NCBI GenBank assembly: GCA_033026295.1 | Contig: CM065172.1 | Location: 17,107,165 to 17,171,164 of the forward strand | Origin: Channa striata | Taxonomy: Eukaryota; Chordata; Actinopteri; Anabantiformes; Channidae | Length of the DNA: 64,000 nucleotides | Reading direction: 5' to 3' | Part shown: piece by piece, positions 35,937 through 48,312 of the stretch | How positions within the stretch are numbered: position 1 is the first letter of the stretch | How the letters are laid out: each line of letters opens with the position of its first letter | The notes under the pieces: generated by a model | Told to the model about the DNA's origin: nothing | What the model saw: the letters and a program-made list of their open reading frames with translations, nothing else | The model's database searches: none | Position numbers and translations under genes: made by a program

Positions 35937-38560
35937 GTGTGTGTGTGTATCTAATCAATATATAATAAATCCTATGAAGAGGATAATATATATATATACT
36001 TTATAAAAATGATGTAGCTCATTGTTGCACTGGGTGACATCTTCCTATGATGGCGTAGATAATCAGTTATGCACTAAATGTTTATTAACCCACAGCTGAA
36101 TACAATTTAGCAACATCCACACTGTTTACTCCAGATTTTCACTGATGTTCTGCACATGGAAGCTACGTCGCTTGTGGGTTTTGTGAACTGTAACACTTTT
36201 CTACACACTTGAGTGCCCCTGCAGCTATTACTACATGGGCCAAAGTAAAAGAGGACTGAGCGACACCTGGAAATAGCACTGGAAATGATCAGCCGGCCCA
36301 GCACATCAGCCACTCCCGTTTAAAACTTACAGGGTAGGGAGAGAGTCAAAGGTCTTAAGCACTGTGTGGAAAACTGGGTTCACAGGTTTTCCAGGTCTAA
36401 ATGATAAATGTGACCTTCTGCCCGTCATTGCACAAAGTGCTTTAAAAAGTGCGTTTTGTTAATCACTGTTTCACTGTTATTATTAGTTATTCCAGTGTAT
36501 TTAATGTTGCCACAATGTGTTGTCTTTAATCATCCCTGTGTAAGTCATTTTCATGTAGAGACACTTTAAGAGTTGTAGACTGTGAACTCTTTATTTCCAT
36601 AATGTTTTCATTGTCCCAACTACCCCTTGTGTATTAGCCCATATTTGAGTTCTTAGAATCATTTTTGCAAATCCTTTAGTGGACATGTTTTACTTTGTTT
36701 ACTCCTGTTAGAGTAACTTGGTCTAAAAAATTATAGACTTATTTTCATTGGGTTACAAACACTGCACCAAACTAAAATGTCTTTAAAAATTAAAGTTTAG
36801 TCAATATGTAGTGTGTATGTTTAAAGGGAGTGTCACAGATTTACAGCAGGAAGTACATTTTAGACTTTATACAACATCCAATATTGGTCTTTTTATTGAA
36901 TTGACAAAAAGTAAGAGAAACCTGTGTATTTCCCACCTTGGACTTTTAATTAAAGATTAACACATGTGAGTCTGCGATGTCAGTAATTATTGTAAAAACC
37001 TCTTATAATCTGCACTGTTCTGTGAGTAATGTCCACGGCACATAAATGAATTAAAACAGGAAAACATGTTGAGGCGCATGGATGTTAAAACATCAAAAAC
37101 AAAAATGCAAATCACATGCAGTTGTTTTTTTTAAACAAGGTTCTTCACGGCTGACATAAAAAATCAAGACATTTATTAAAAAGCCTTAAAACAGCAAGAT
37201 TTAAGATTACAAGTAAAGTAAAATAGGTTCAACCAGTGACTTTGTTCATGGTGACTCTTCCTTATGTTGACGAATACATCACACAGCTAATGAATGATGA
37301 GTGTATGACATATGGCTTATCTGTGAGCACTAACACGTAAAAATATTTGTGTCCCTCTTCAATTCCCAAAGAGCTCTATTAGTTGGTATAAGAGCTTTAT
37401 AAAGACAGAAGAACATCTGGTGAACACACAAGAAACCATGGCAACTGCACCTGTTTTGCTGCTCAACATTTGCGACATAACAAAGTGTGCCAGCATATCA
37501 ATCGGACACATGAATTTGTAACAACAGCAGCCTCACAGCCACAGCAATGTACAGTACATCTTTATCACCTAATTAGCTATAACTGGTCATACATCTTGCT
37601 GACAAGCCACATCATTTGCTGTTCATTTATAAATTTCGCAACTGTAATTTTATTTCTGTATTCACACATTTAATGCTCGACGATGTGTTTCTGTAAAAAA
37701 AAAAAAACAGAAACTGCATTTTACAAATGGTCAGTGTGTGCATATCTGTTTGCGTAGCATCATAAGATGAATATACGAATGGCAGCCAGCTGACAGAAAG
37801 AGACACTCAGCAAAGCCGCGGTACAAAGCTCTGTGAAGCCAACAGTTTTACACTTCAAAGTCTCGAAGTAGACGTAGTCTCAAAAACAAGAGCGGCAGGA
37901 AAGCATATTCCATGGCTTATAGAAGGATGCAATAATTAAAAGCTTATATCCTGGTTTAAATGGACGTACAGCATCCTGTCAAATACGCAGTGTTTACTGC
38001 CGGCAGCAGTAGGTGCAAATGTTCATTTTTCCTGTTTTGAAAATGGAAATACTTCAAGGGTAGGTCATAATACTCATTTGCCTTCGTGCATCAGGGCCCA
38101 CAATTATCAAACTGCTAAAGGTAAAATTAAATTTGGACACTGGGAGACAGATAAACGTTTAAATCCTTCTTTTTCACCCAATCATACATAACCATTTCTG
38201 CTTTCAGGGATGAACAGTCTGATAAATTCACTGTAAGTTATCAACTCATCCACAAATAGCATATCGTATCTAAAAAGCGTAATCTTCACATAAGGTTTTG
38301 GTGGAGAACCAAAACCAAGTTTGTTAGATTTTACATGTCTGTGTGTTAAAAAATAACGCTTAATATAACGCTTAAAATAAAGCATGGTTATTCAGTTTAC
38401 AGTAATTTACTTTAGTCTTGATATTAACAAAAATGAAACTCAAACTTCTCACTCACTCACTAAATCTCAATTCTCATCTGACCCTTCACCACAGATTGTA
38501 CTGTCTAAGTATATCACACTAGTCTTTAAGAAGATCCTTACTCCGGAATATATGCCTGTG
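33613..38560. other. Intergenic upstream of ren
   Basis: No coding exon recognised over about 5 kb. Contains the ren upstream region and a (TA)n/(TG)n microsatellite at 35898-35950. Small open frames at 34908-35114 (plus), 35366-35578 (minus) and 36107-36313 (minus) have no domain and no splice partners. Confidence 0.5.
35898..35950. repeat. (TA)n(TG)n compound microsatellite
   Basis: About 35 bases of alternating TA followed by about 17 bases of TG, with a further TA-rich patch near 35985-35998. Confidence 0.9.
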
Positions 38561-38561
38561 T

Positions 38562-38567
38562 TTTATT
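38562..38567 (-). terminator. Polyadenylation signal AATAAA
   Basis: AATAAA on the minus strand, 72 bases past the stop codon of the unidentified terminal exon 38639-38828. The spacing suits a short 3'UTR. Confidence 0.45.
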
Positions 38568-38638
38568 CCACTTGGTTGGATTTTTAAACATATAATTAAA
38601 TACACTAACTAATCGATATGTACTTTACGCCAACTCCA

Positions 38639-38828
38639 TTAAATCTTTACAGAGTCGGTTCTGTCAAACTCCACCACATCACGGGATTGTGAGCACAGGA
38701 TATCCTCATTAAAAAAGGCATCCTTCTCTAATTGCTTTGCTTTGTGACTTCCTGGACAACAATCCTCCATATCCTCACACCCCCAAACATCCTCCGTGTG
38801 GTAGTCACAATAATGGGCTGACTCATCT
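38639..38828 (-). CDS. 3'-terminal coding exon of an unrecognised gene
   Basis: I do not recognise the protein. A good acceptor (CCATTGTCTGTCTTCAG, ending at 38829) precedes 190 nt that stay open in one frame: one base completing a split codon, then 62 sense codons and TAA at 38639-38641. The residues are coding-like: strongly acidic with six cysteines (ESAHYCDYHTEDVWGCEDME, then DCCPGSHKAK), ending VVEFDRTDSVKI. The terminal S-V-K-I fits a class II PDZ ligand and equals the last four residues of AMPA receptor GluA2/3, though the rest does not match those. An AATAAA lies 72 bases downstream. No upstream exon was found between here and 45 kb, so the gene is either spread over large introns or degraded. 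A cytoplasmic tail of a membrane protein is a guess. Confidence 0.45.
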
Positions 38829-39249
38829 CTGAAGACAGACAATGGAAATGTCTCATTGTATCAGTTCTATTGTTGTCATCTCAGTTATTTCTGAGACCTT
38901 GTTTTTGCTTTGTCTTTATAATAGGTGCTTTGGTGCTCTGCTCTGCATTTCCTACAATACGTCTTGAATTCAGGTGGCAGTATTTCCCCAAGCCATGTCC
39001 TGCTCAGCTAAAGGTCTACAGAGTGGAAGATTGCAGTGCTGATTTTTTTTGTCCTTCCTTTGTTGCCCGAGTGCAATGTGCAGATCTTTTGTTTGACTTT
39101 TGCTTCGCATTTGTAATAAAACAATCACATTTCTGACAGACTGTTTGTTTTAGTCGGACTCATTTGCAAAAAAGTAAATATTCAGTACAATAACATTTAT
39201 GTTAACTAAAACATATCAGCTGACTCCACATATTTGCGCTTTTTTTTGG

Positions 39250-39960
39250 TTTTATATTTTTATTAGGTTTTGGTGATAGGGTTGGCGCACTGCAGTATGA
39301 AAAAAAAAGCAAAAAAACAATTTCATGTGTTTCAGATTTAAAATGTAGATACTGCAACGCCATAAAAAAAGTTGAGGAAGATAAAAATAAAAATGCACAT
39401 AGTAAAAGAATAATTACTATGTTCAGAATAATTACGGAGTAAAAACATTGGTGAGGTATAGCTAAATGTTCATCGTCATATAATGTATATCCAGGCATTC
39501 CATTAAATTCCAGAAGTCCACAATGAAAGATCTCCCCACCCACACTACCTTTGAATCAGCTTACTGTAACAGATTTGTGGGATGCATTTTCTACCATTAC
39601 ATGGATCCATTCTTTCAAGTGTGGAGCCTTCGCTGTTTTCCAGTGTCTTAGTATAATTCTGGAAGCTGTAATTATATTAAGGATCTGTCTTCTAGCAAAC
39701 AAAAGGTAGCATACAAAGGAATTGTTGATTCAAATTAGTCACTCTGGATTTCCATAACTTTGATCCAGAAAGGTCTCAGTACTGCACATTTCCATGTACA
39801 ATGTAGGAGCGTTCCTGTTTCTTTTTTACACTTAGATATCATTAATATCTGTGTAATAGATTTCCCCCTTGGCTCCTTTAAAAACTTTCCACAAACTTAG
39901 AAAATATTTACTTGCTCCTCAAGTGCAAAATATCTTCTTATATCTCTTTACCATAATAGT
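39250..39960 (-). mobile_element. L1-like LINE remnant, ORF2 3' end
   Basis: The minus strand carries, in shifted frames, the cysteine-tryptophan motif of L1-type ORF2 C-termini (ECKKETGTLLHCTWKCAV with RPFWIKVMEI, about 39750-39840), then ARRQILNIITASRIILRHWK and LKEWIHVMVENASHKS (about 39570-39700). The pattern 'GTLLHxxWxC...FW' followed by 'ILxxWK...W' is characteristic of L1 ORF2 ends. Several stops and frameshifts show a dead copy. Confidence 0.75.
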
Positions 39961-42900
39961 TTCCCACTAGGTAAGTCATTATTTGGCTAATATTCCGGAC
40001 ATTTTCCGAATGAGATTTGAAGTCAAAATGACAAAGTCGTACAAATACAAATACAAATACAGCTGCATAACTGTTACACAAAAACAAACTCAACCTGGGC
40101 AAAGAGAAGAAGTTATTATCAGTTAATAAAGCTTAAAGGTAAAAACTATAAATAAAATATCACAAAACACAACATGAACATACAAGTGTTTTTACCTGTT
40201 TCTTGTGTTTAGGCTAAATTTACTCAATTTTCTCTTGGCTATATCTCAAATACGGACAAAGATGCGAGGTGTAGATGTATCTCCTCATCCAACCCTGGAA
40301 GTAAACAGTAAGTCCTAAAATGAGAAGTGGTCCTTGAAGGTGTGTTGTTGTTACAAAAAGGTGCAAAAAGACCCTCACATCACTGAGTGTAAATGCTCAG
40401 AAAATATTTCAAAGGAAAATTCCTCAAATGAATCCAGTGCTTCAAATCTTTAAGGGCTTTTCATCTCATAAATCACATGCTAATACTCTCCCTAATTTCA
40501 CTGAAAGAAAGTATTTGTTTTTTGGCTTCTTGTTGATCAAGTTTGTTGTTCCAGTTTGACTTTAGTGGGCAGATTTGTTATTTGTATTTCCACTCCCAGG
40601 CATTATACTGCTTAGAGAGAAATATTGCTGCATTAAATTCAGTTTAGAGATTTGACTGAAAAAAATCACTGGGACCAAAAAAAAGAAAAAAGAAAAAAGA
40701 AAAAATAAAGCTCAATGTTATCTGTTCCAGATGAAAAGAGTAGGTTTTGGATAATGAATGGTTCTAACTGTTTTATGTTTTCTTTTTCTACAGTTGGACT
40801 TCACTTGCTAATTTAGCATCATTTGGTTGTTGACAGTGTCTATATTAATTATGTAGTAAAGTATTAAAATATAAAGTTCAATTACTGCTTCAACAGGGTA
40901 TATATACACAATGATTCGTTGTTTATCTGAGATCTGTCACAGTTCCAAGTCTGTAGTACCTTTGTGGATTATTACAGTTTGAGTTACATATCTGTTGTTT
41001 TCGCAAAATAAACATTTATTATGCACATAAAACCTCAAATAATCTGACAATATAGACAGAGGAAATGGCAAGTAGAGGTAGAAGAGAAAGTCATACGGTT
41101 TAGTTTTATGAAATGTTTTGAAATCAACCTCATGGCTGCTAATAAAATGCATTGGACATCAGGTATATTGTGTCTTAGCATGGCAGGAGAAAATATGTTT
41201 GTACGTGCAGCAGTGGTGGGAAAAATACTAAAACCCTTTATCAAAACAAACAACACACAGACACATTTGCCTCTTTGAAATTCCTTTGCTCTGCTGAACA
41301 GCCCTGCTCCCTCCATTGCTGCAATGTTCTCTGTGCCTGAATAATTCAGGATTGCTCACTGTCTGCTTCTGTTGTGTACTGCATGGTTAAGAACCAATGA
41401 AAGGGAAAGGACAAGACTTATTTTATGCGCTCGCAGCCATGTGCGTGTCTTATGTAAGGGTGTGTGTTTTGTGTGTGTGTGTGTCTATGTGTGTGTTTCT
41501 AGAGATGGGGGTCTGTCATGTGTCTGTCCCATTGCTACTCATATGTCTCATGTTTTACAGCCTCACAAATGGCCTAGATTTTAATAAATAGATGGTAAAA
41601 GTAATTGCAGTGACCACTGTGACTCCTTTCTCCCTTATTCTGTGGCTGTCTTTAGGTTGAACAGCTTCTGTATCTGCCTTCATCTTGTTTGTCTCCAAAC
41701 ATCTTCTTTAACAGGCAGGATTTTTTTTCTCAAGACAGTCATTTTTTATTTAGGATCACTCTAATAAATGTAAATTATATAATTTTGCAGCATTATCATG
41801 TTATACATATGAATGGACAGTATACACACACATGTTTATTAAACTAACTGTGCTCCCTTTGCTTCTCTAAAAGACAAGATTTCAGCCTTGTGTCCTGCTG
41901 AGAGATCTGGAATACGAGGATTTAACTGCATTATTTAACAAACCCCGCAGCCATGTGATCTTTCACAGGTGTTTCCTATGATTCCAGAGCACGCATACAC
42001 TGTGCCCCTCATCTGTGTCTCTGAATAATAGTCACTGGATTCATATTAGTGTCAGTATGGTCTGTATTCTACACTCTGACGTTGTTTCCAGTATTCTCAC
42101 ATTGTCTGGAAATGAACAAACATATGATATGATCATCCAATGTACAGTGCAAATAAACTGTACAATGCAAAGTCCTGTATCCTGGAATTTTTCATGTGGA
42201 AATTTTTTTTTTTAAACTCACTGACCAGCTGTTTTAACTGTGTTGTATAATTTTTCTCACATGCACTAGAAGGTAGCTGAAGGCATCACTCTGAGAGTAA
42301 ACACACAGCAAACTCGCTGGACTATAATTAACAACATGAAAAATGTTTGTACAGAACAATGGATCAAACCATGATGTTACCGTGTGAATGTGGTCATTCA
42401 GAGTGATGAATCTACAGAAAAGGACCATCATCTTGGCCTTGGAGAGACTTTAAGCTCGTTGTTTAGCTGTCGCTCTTTCTGACCACCGCATTGTTTTGTT
42501 GTGGAACTTCTGATTACTGTCAGAGAAAAGATGATTTGCATTTAATTAAGTGCTATGTTGACTGAATATTGGGACCTACAGTGAAAAACAGATTAAATTT
42601 TAAATAAATTAGGTTGGTCTGTGTCTGCTGGATGTGGTTATCATTATCTTTTTTCCATTGCTCCTAAGTTCCCAAAAATCAATAACTGTATAGCAGGTTA
42701 AAAATAAACTTCACTCTTTTCTGTACATCAGACTTAATTATAAGATATTTTGTTCTCATCAAGTGATGTGATGATGCCAGCAACTTGGATTTGTATGAAG
42801 GGCACTAAGTGTGATCTGTGATTCTTCAAAAAGAGTTTATAAATGTGGACATTTCAATGAATTTTGTGTTGAATTTCCATCTTTTAAAACATGAATACAT

Positions 42901-44400
42901 TCAGAAGGGCCATTAATGAAGCATATTCATGCAATATACTGTATGTAAACATTTTACAAGGTGACTGACAGAATCTACTGGGACATATTGATCTATCCCA
43001 GTGGGGTCTCTCTCTTTCTTGTCACAGGTGATATCTTTGGTTCAGAATCTTTAATTCTCTGGCTGCCCTGACAGATCGATAGAACTTTTGACTTGCTGGT
43101 TAATATTTAATTACAGTGCATTGATTCCGGACTTGTGGCATCCTGGATGTTTGGACAGCCAATTACTGTCATTCATAAAACTAGAGATGGTGTCTGTTAC
43201 CAAGGGTGTAGGTTTGGTTTCAGCACTGGTAGGGACTGATAGAAACCTCCTGGCAACATTAACCCAGAATCCCCCAATGTTTATTCTTCTACAATATATT
43301 TCCCTTCATAACTCTCATTTACATGTTTTTTACTTATTTATTTATTTCCCATTTTTGTTTTTGGAAATTATTCTTTTGTATTTTAAACATACCGTAAACT
43401 TTAGTTATGACCTTTAGTGACCTTTAGACCTTTAGGAAGAGACGCCATGACTGTGGCACAGAAAATAATAATTACTGCATTAGCAAATGAAACTCAACAT
43501 GAAACACTGTTGTGCAGTTGGTTTTTACTCCAGATGTGTGGAGTTTTCAGGTGCACGCAGCTGCATGTTAGGTACAGTACACCTCACTGGATAAATCACA
43601 TACTGTCCTGGACGTGTGTCCTGTTCATTGGCACTGACCTGTTCGTTTTTGCTGAGAACGTCATGTCCCATGTCTCTTGACTGTGGTTTGGTTTGAGTGT
43701 TGCGTGTGTGATGTTCACAGAGGGAAAAGATAACTAAACTAATGTTGATTCCCGAATAAAAACATCAAAAAGCTGCCATATTCTAGGTCATAGAGACAAA
43801 TATGTTCTACTGTATATGACAGTAGAAAGGAGGAGATGTAAATTTGACACGGTTGAGTCAACATGAACACTCCCAGCACTCAACATTAAAATGAAATGGG
43901 ATGGAAAGATACTTTTCATGCTCTGCCATCCAGGACGCTGCCCTCGCAGCCTGTGGTAGAGCGCCAGTTACTGCGCTTTATCTGAACGAGCAGGAACAAC
44001 AGAGAGCTTGTTTTCCCCCCGCAGCGACATGTGTTTCTCACCTGATCCATTCCGACCTGCACACATCCCAGATATTTGCATTATTGTAGATAATGCAACC
44101 GTTACACTTTGTAAGATGTTTGTTCTGTTGAGGCTGTCTGGGGAAAACATATTTGATCTATAAGTGTTAAATTTTTAAACATAAAAACAAGAAAGCAAGA
44201 AAGATGGAGAGAAGGAAGAAAAGAAAGCATTGCTTTGTTTTTCAGGACATCATATATACATAAACTGAAGTCATGCAATGGACAAGTTGGGCCACAATCT
44301 GCCACACAATATTATCTGATCGTTTGAAAAAGAATAAATAGCAAGCATAAAATACTGCAGTATATCTTGTGTACTGGGAAATTTGTCAATACCTTTGTGA
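39961..44400. other. Intergenic, no gene seen
   Basis: AT-rich DNA with small repeats: (ACAAAT)n near 40040, an (A6G)n-like run at about 40675-40707 and a TG microsatellite at 41460-41498. The stretch around 43190-43300 may be a decayed interspersed repeat, but I cannot name it. Open frames at 40937-41316, 43088-43417 and 43901-44089 lack domains and splice logic. Confidence 0.5.
41460..41498. repeat. (TG)n microsatellite
   Basis: Imperfect TG dinucleotide repeat. The valine/cysteine-rich open frames across it are artefacts. Confidence 0.85.
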
Positions 44401-44408
44401 GAGGGATT

Positions 44409-44456
44409 TGTGTCTGTGGAGAGTGTAACTCACTTATTACACTCTCCACACACACA
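44409..44456. repeat. Hairpin with a 20-position stem and one mismatch
   Basis: Bases 44409-44428 pair with 44437-44456; the inner 14 pairs (TGTGGAGAGTGTAA with its reverse complement) are perfect, followed by a C-C mismatch and five or more further pairs; the loop is CTCACTTA (8 nt). Size and shape resemble a microRNA precursor, but the CA-rich 3' flank could also produce it by chance slippage. It lies about 600 bases upstream of the magi1 CpG region. Confidence 0.65.
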
Positions 44457-44979
44457 CTTCCTCACATTGAACATTTTTGTCAGATAAAAGTTTTACAGGA
44501 AGATGACGAGTGTTTGTTCAGGATGTTACAAGCTGGAAGTGAGTGTCTTTACCGTATGTGAATATGGAAGAGGAGAAGTCATATCTCCATTTATCCTATC
44601 CTGCTACATTTGCCTATTGGTCTGGTTACTGTATGGATTCAGATTTACACACAAAATATATAATTAAAATGATGCAATACTGTGTTAAATTATCCAGCTA
44701 TATGCAAATTAGTTACATTGTCTTAAACAGAAACGTTAAAAGTACATCACAGTGTGTGTTGATTTAAATATTTGACTCAAGTAAAAACATATTCATGTGT
44801 ACATTCAATATTTGATCTTTATGAGTAGCAGCAGCACTTCAGTTGGATTTGTCCGGATCAGCAGTTCACTCATCACTTCTCCCTTCGGGACTCACCTGCT
44901 GTTTATATTTGAACCAACAACATTATTAAAGATGCAGCCTGGCTGCGTGTTTCCGTGTTTTTATGAATAACCACCGCAT

Positions 44980-45549
44980 GCTGGGTGTCACTCTGGCATC
45001 GCCGTGGAGCTGCTCGGAAACGCGGTGGGCGGAGAGGACTTTCCCCCCGTGATGTGGAGCAGCGGCTGGACGCATGCGCGCCTCCTCCGCCGCGTCTCCG
45101 GCTCCGGCGCAGGAGCAAAGAGGATGAACTTGTTGTGTTACCTGCTTAAAGGCGCCGCCGGTCGAACGTCCGCTTCAAGCTGCTCGCAAGTTTCAGCAAA
45201 GGGCAAAGTTGTTCAAAGTGGAAATAATCGAGCAGGGCGGAGGCGGGAGTGGAAGATTAACCAGGACGGGGGTTTTTGGGAGGGAAACCGGGCAACCAGA
45301 GAGCGGATTAAAGCCCAGTGCGAGGACCCGGAGCTAAAGATGCGGAAACAACCACCGGCTGGATTTTGACCCGTCGGGATAATTACACGCCCCGGGAGCA
45401 GCGTTCCTTGGACCGGCACGAGGGCTGAGAATGTGCCAGCTCGGAGGTAGAGCCAAGCCCGCTGAAGTTTTCCGTCTGCTGGGACGGTCCCAGTGCCATG
45501 CTCGGGCTTCGGCTTCCAACTGACGGGTTCGGTTTTGTCCTGATTCATC
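44980..45549 (+). promoter_or_regulatory. magi1: magi1 CpG-rich promoter and 5'UTR
   Basis: The only strongly CpG-rich, GC-rich block in the window, running through the first coding exon. It includes a palindromic ACGCATGCGCGCC close to an NRF-1 site (about 45069-45081) and no TATA box, as usual for broadly expressed scaffold genes. The transcription start cannot be placed by eye. Several upstream ATGs occur, including one opening an overlapping reading frame at 45498. Confidence 0.6.
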
Positions 45550-45788
45550 ATGTCCAAAGTCATTCAGAAGAAGAACCACTGGATCTCCAAGCTGAACGAG
45601 TGCGCACTGGTAAGGGACGCGCGCGGGAGCCTGAACGTGGAGCTGCGCGGCGGAGCCGAGAACGGAGAGTTTCCGTCCATCGGGGAAGTTCGAGAGGATG
45701 CTGTGGTTTGTCAGGGGGGGAAAGTGTGCGAGGGGGAGCTGCTCCTGGAGGTGGAGGGGCTGCCGGTGTCAGGATTACCGCTTTATGA
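45498..45788 (+). other. Out-of-frame upstream ORF overlapping the magi1 start
   Basis: An ATG with a purine at -3 (GTGCCATGC) opens 96 codons that overlap the magi1 start codon at 45550 in another frame and end inside its first exon. The product (MLGLRLPTDGFGF..., then Arg/Gly-rich) looks non-functional. If the transcript begins upstream of 45498, initiation here should reduce magi1 translation. Confidence 0.4.
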
Positions 45789-45847
45789 CATCTGGAGTGT
45801 GATCCACAACTGCACCGGACCCGTCCGGTTGAAAACTGTGCGTCAAG
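45550..45847 (+). CDS. magi1: MAGI1 first coding exon (PDZ0), gene continues past window
   Basis: Membrane-associated guanylate kinase scaffold of tight and adherens junctions. The exon encodes 99 codons plus one base and ends CGTCAAG|GTAAGC. The start MSKVIQKKNHW is identical to that remembered for MAGI1 (MAGI2 and MAGI3 begin MSKSLKKKSHW and MSKTLKKKKHW). The exon holds the N-terminal PDZ0-like domain: GGAENGEFPSIGEV is the carboxylate-binding region, and GELLLEVEGLPVSGLPLYDI is the second half, ending VRLKTVRQ. The guanylate-kinase, WW and remaining PDZ domains must lie beyond base 64000. The first intron is at least 18 kb, in keeping with the very large MAGI genes. Fish have two magi1 copies; I cannot tell which this is. 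Confidence 0.9.
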
Positions 45848-45881
45848 GTAAGCCAGTGAGCCAAACAATATGAAAAAGTCA

Positions 45882-45902
45882 CGTGTGTGTGTGTGTGTGT
45901 GT
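45882..45902. repeat. (GT)n microsatellite
   Basis: About ten GT units, 35 bases downstream of the magi1 exon 1 donor. Confidence 0.85.
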
Positions 45903-48240
45903 TACAGAGAGGGAGATTAACACACACACACCTTCACACAGTCTTTAAATCCCAGTGGAAGTTGTTTTTATAATTGCCATGTGGCTCAGCAACATAAGCC
46001 CATAACAAAATGGTGATTTGTGTGAAGTAGGACAGAGGAGATCAGTGGTGCTGCTCATCTTCCCTCCACAGCAGCCTGGAGTTTTCACAGGCTTTGACAT
46101 GAAGCTGCACTGACAGTCCTCCTTCCTCGGTTTGTCTGATATTTCTGAACCAACTCCGGGTCAGACTGGGTCACATGAGGCCACTACAGTGACTGCAGCT
46201 CCAGATCTTCTGTAACACTCACAGCAAACAGTGTCTATTGTTAGTTTCCTTTTTTTTAAAAAAATGCAGAACCAATGGTGGCATCTTCAAATGTGCTGTT
46301 TGATGCAAATACGTTCTATTTCCAGTTCATGATCTGAATCTTACCATCTAAGAAACTTGCGCCTGAAAAAGTTTATCATTTTGTGATGGTTCGCCAATTG
46401 CCGTATCAGTGAGTTTCCTGTGTGTTTATGGAAAGCGAAGGCCGCGTTGTTTGTGGGAGTGAGACGCCACTCTTGGGCAGCTGGGGTTATTTCTGGAAGT
46501 GCTCTCCGTGTGTTAGATGAGCTTGACCTATTGCCCACGGTCTGCTGCATCTGCATCTGTCTGTGAGATGGCTGGAGGGTTTCAGACTTTGTTCTCCTTG
46601 TTTGCCAGAGTGTTTTGCCTGACCTTTATTTTTTTATCCCAGCCAGATCTGGATGTTTTACAATTACACGAGAGAGTAGTAAAAAACGGTATGCTCTTGT
46701 TAAGTAGAAAAATTAAATCGCAGACATGTGTATGTCTCACCTCAAATATCTCTTTCCACACACACACACACTCACATTGGTTCCCTTGAGCACACACTTG
46801 CACAACATTTGACAAAGCTTGCAGAGCCTCCTGTCTGGGGAAATCATTAACAGTGTTATATAACTATGCTTTAGTTTCAGCGGAGCATCGCTGCCTCTGT
46901 GGTGTAGGCCGCTGTATGTCCATTAGTGGCTGCACAGTGAACGCTTGACCTCTGAAGCTGAAGTCTCGACCCCTGGGACGAGAGCTCAGCACCACAGCTG
47001 CTATGTGTTTGCAGAACAGGCATTTGTTTGACCTAAAATCGGAGCAGGCATTCGCCACGGGACATGTTTAATATTCACAAAGAGTTTTGTAATTTGAGAA
47101 CACTTCTTTGTAATTTGTAAAACTCTGACCAGAGACATTAAGAATATCCTGAACCATCTTCATGGCCTAGTGATTAGTTTATTGCATGAGTCAGCAGGTT
47201 TTCATGTCTGTAATTAAAGGAGGGTGGTATTATGTGTGGCTCACAAGACCTCTATTGTGCCGCATAGTTTGGTGGTCTCCAATACAGAATTAGGCAGCGA
47301 TCCACTGTCCCAGTACAGATGACAGGCTGGCGGGATGGATGGGATGTCTCTCCTTTCGTCTCCAAAGAGCGGTGGATCTTATAACAGGAGGCCTTGTCAC
47401 CTCAGCGCTGAAACCCTATCACTGTGCACAGGTAGGCAGGTCAGTGTCGTGCTAAGCTACAGTGTCCACAGGTGTGTTGCTTTCACTGAGGAATGCTGAT
47501 AGACAAACCAGTCTGGATGAAGACTGAGCATTCCTGTGAAAAAGATGGAATATTACACTGCTGTGGTTTTGACTTAAGCTCTGTAAATAACACCACACTA
47601 AATCTAAAAGGAATGAAAGATTTGTTTGTTAGTTACACAACAGAAGTACATGAACTCATACACAATGTGGGTTTGTGTGTGTGTGTGTTCATGCATGCAT
47701 TATAATCCTTTGGCCTGGCATATGGAATATGTAAGTTACTGGATAGTTGGCGTAATCCAGGCTTTTGGGGGATGTAAACAGACACTGTAATGTTGCCATG
47801 GGTTCAGACTTTAAGCAGCAACATTTTTAGGCCCATATTTTTTTACATTTTGGCAAACTGGCAAAACTGAACAAATGGCAAAGTGGGTACTTTGCCATAT
47901 GTACTGATGTACAGACATCCATCACCTGGTTAATTTGAGTGTTAAAATTGTGATTATTTTAAGACAAGTTTTGGAAATATTAGGTTTTCTCTTATTTTGC
48001 AGTGGTTTTGTAGATTCTTATTAGTGATGGACGTTGTAAATAATATCCCCAGAATGTCCCGGTGAATCTTAATATATGTGTCTGTGTTCAAATTTGACTG
48101 AGGTGGGACGCTGAGACCAAGTAGCGTGAAGGGTTTTAAAGTACTTTAGTTGTTTTCCGCAACAAATGCTGCAGATTCAACTACTCCAAAAAAGAAAAGA
48201 AAAAAAAGAGATTAGGGCTCCAAATCTGCAGGTCACATTA
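45903..48240. other. magi1 intron 1, no feature seen
   Basis: No exon, RNA gene or named repeat recognised. Open frames at 46341-46556 and 46517-46789 are noncoding by composition. Confidence 0.5.
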
Positions 48241-48243
48241 CAA

Positions 48244-48312
48244 TAGAATCAGAATCAGAATCAACTTTATTCGCCAAGTTTGTACAAGACAAGCAAGGAA
48301 TTGAATTCGGTC
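48244..48312. repeat. LINE/SINE 3'-tail repeat (AGAATC motif)
   Basis: AGAATCAGAATCAGAATCAA followed by CTTTATTCGCCAAGTTTGTA and an AAGGAATT motif. I recognise this as a very common teleost repeat end ('agaatcaactttattggccaagt...caaggaattt'), probably the reversed 3' tail of an RTE/Rex-type LINE or dependent SINE. No coding part is attached. Confidence 0.6.

Noticed and set aside
38870..39136. 88-codon plus-strand ORF opposite the orphan exon
   Set aside because: Hydrophobic start looks like a signal peptide, but the frame runs into T-rich sequence with no domain, and no promoter or splice evidence is visible.
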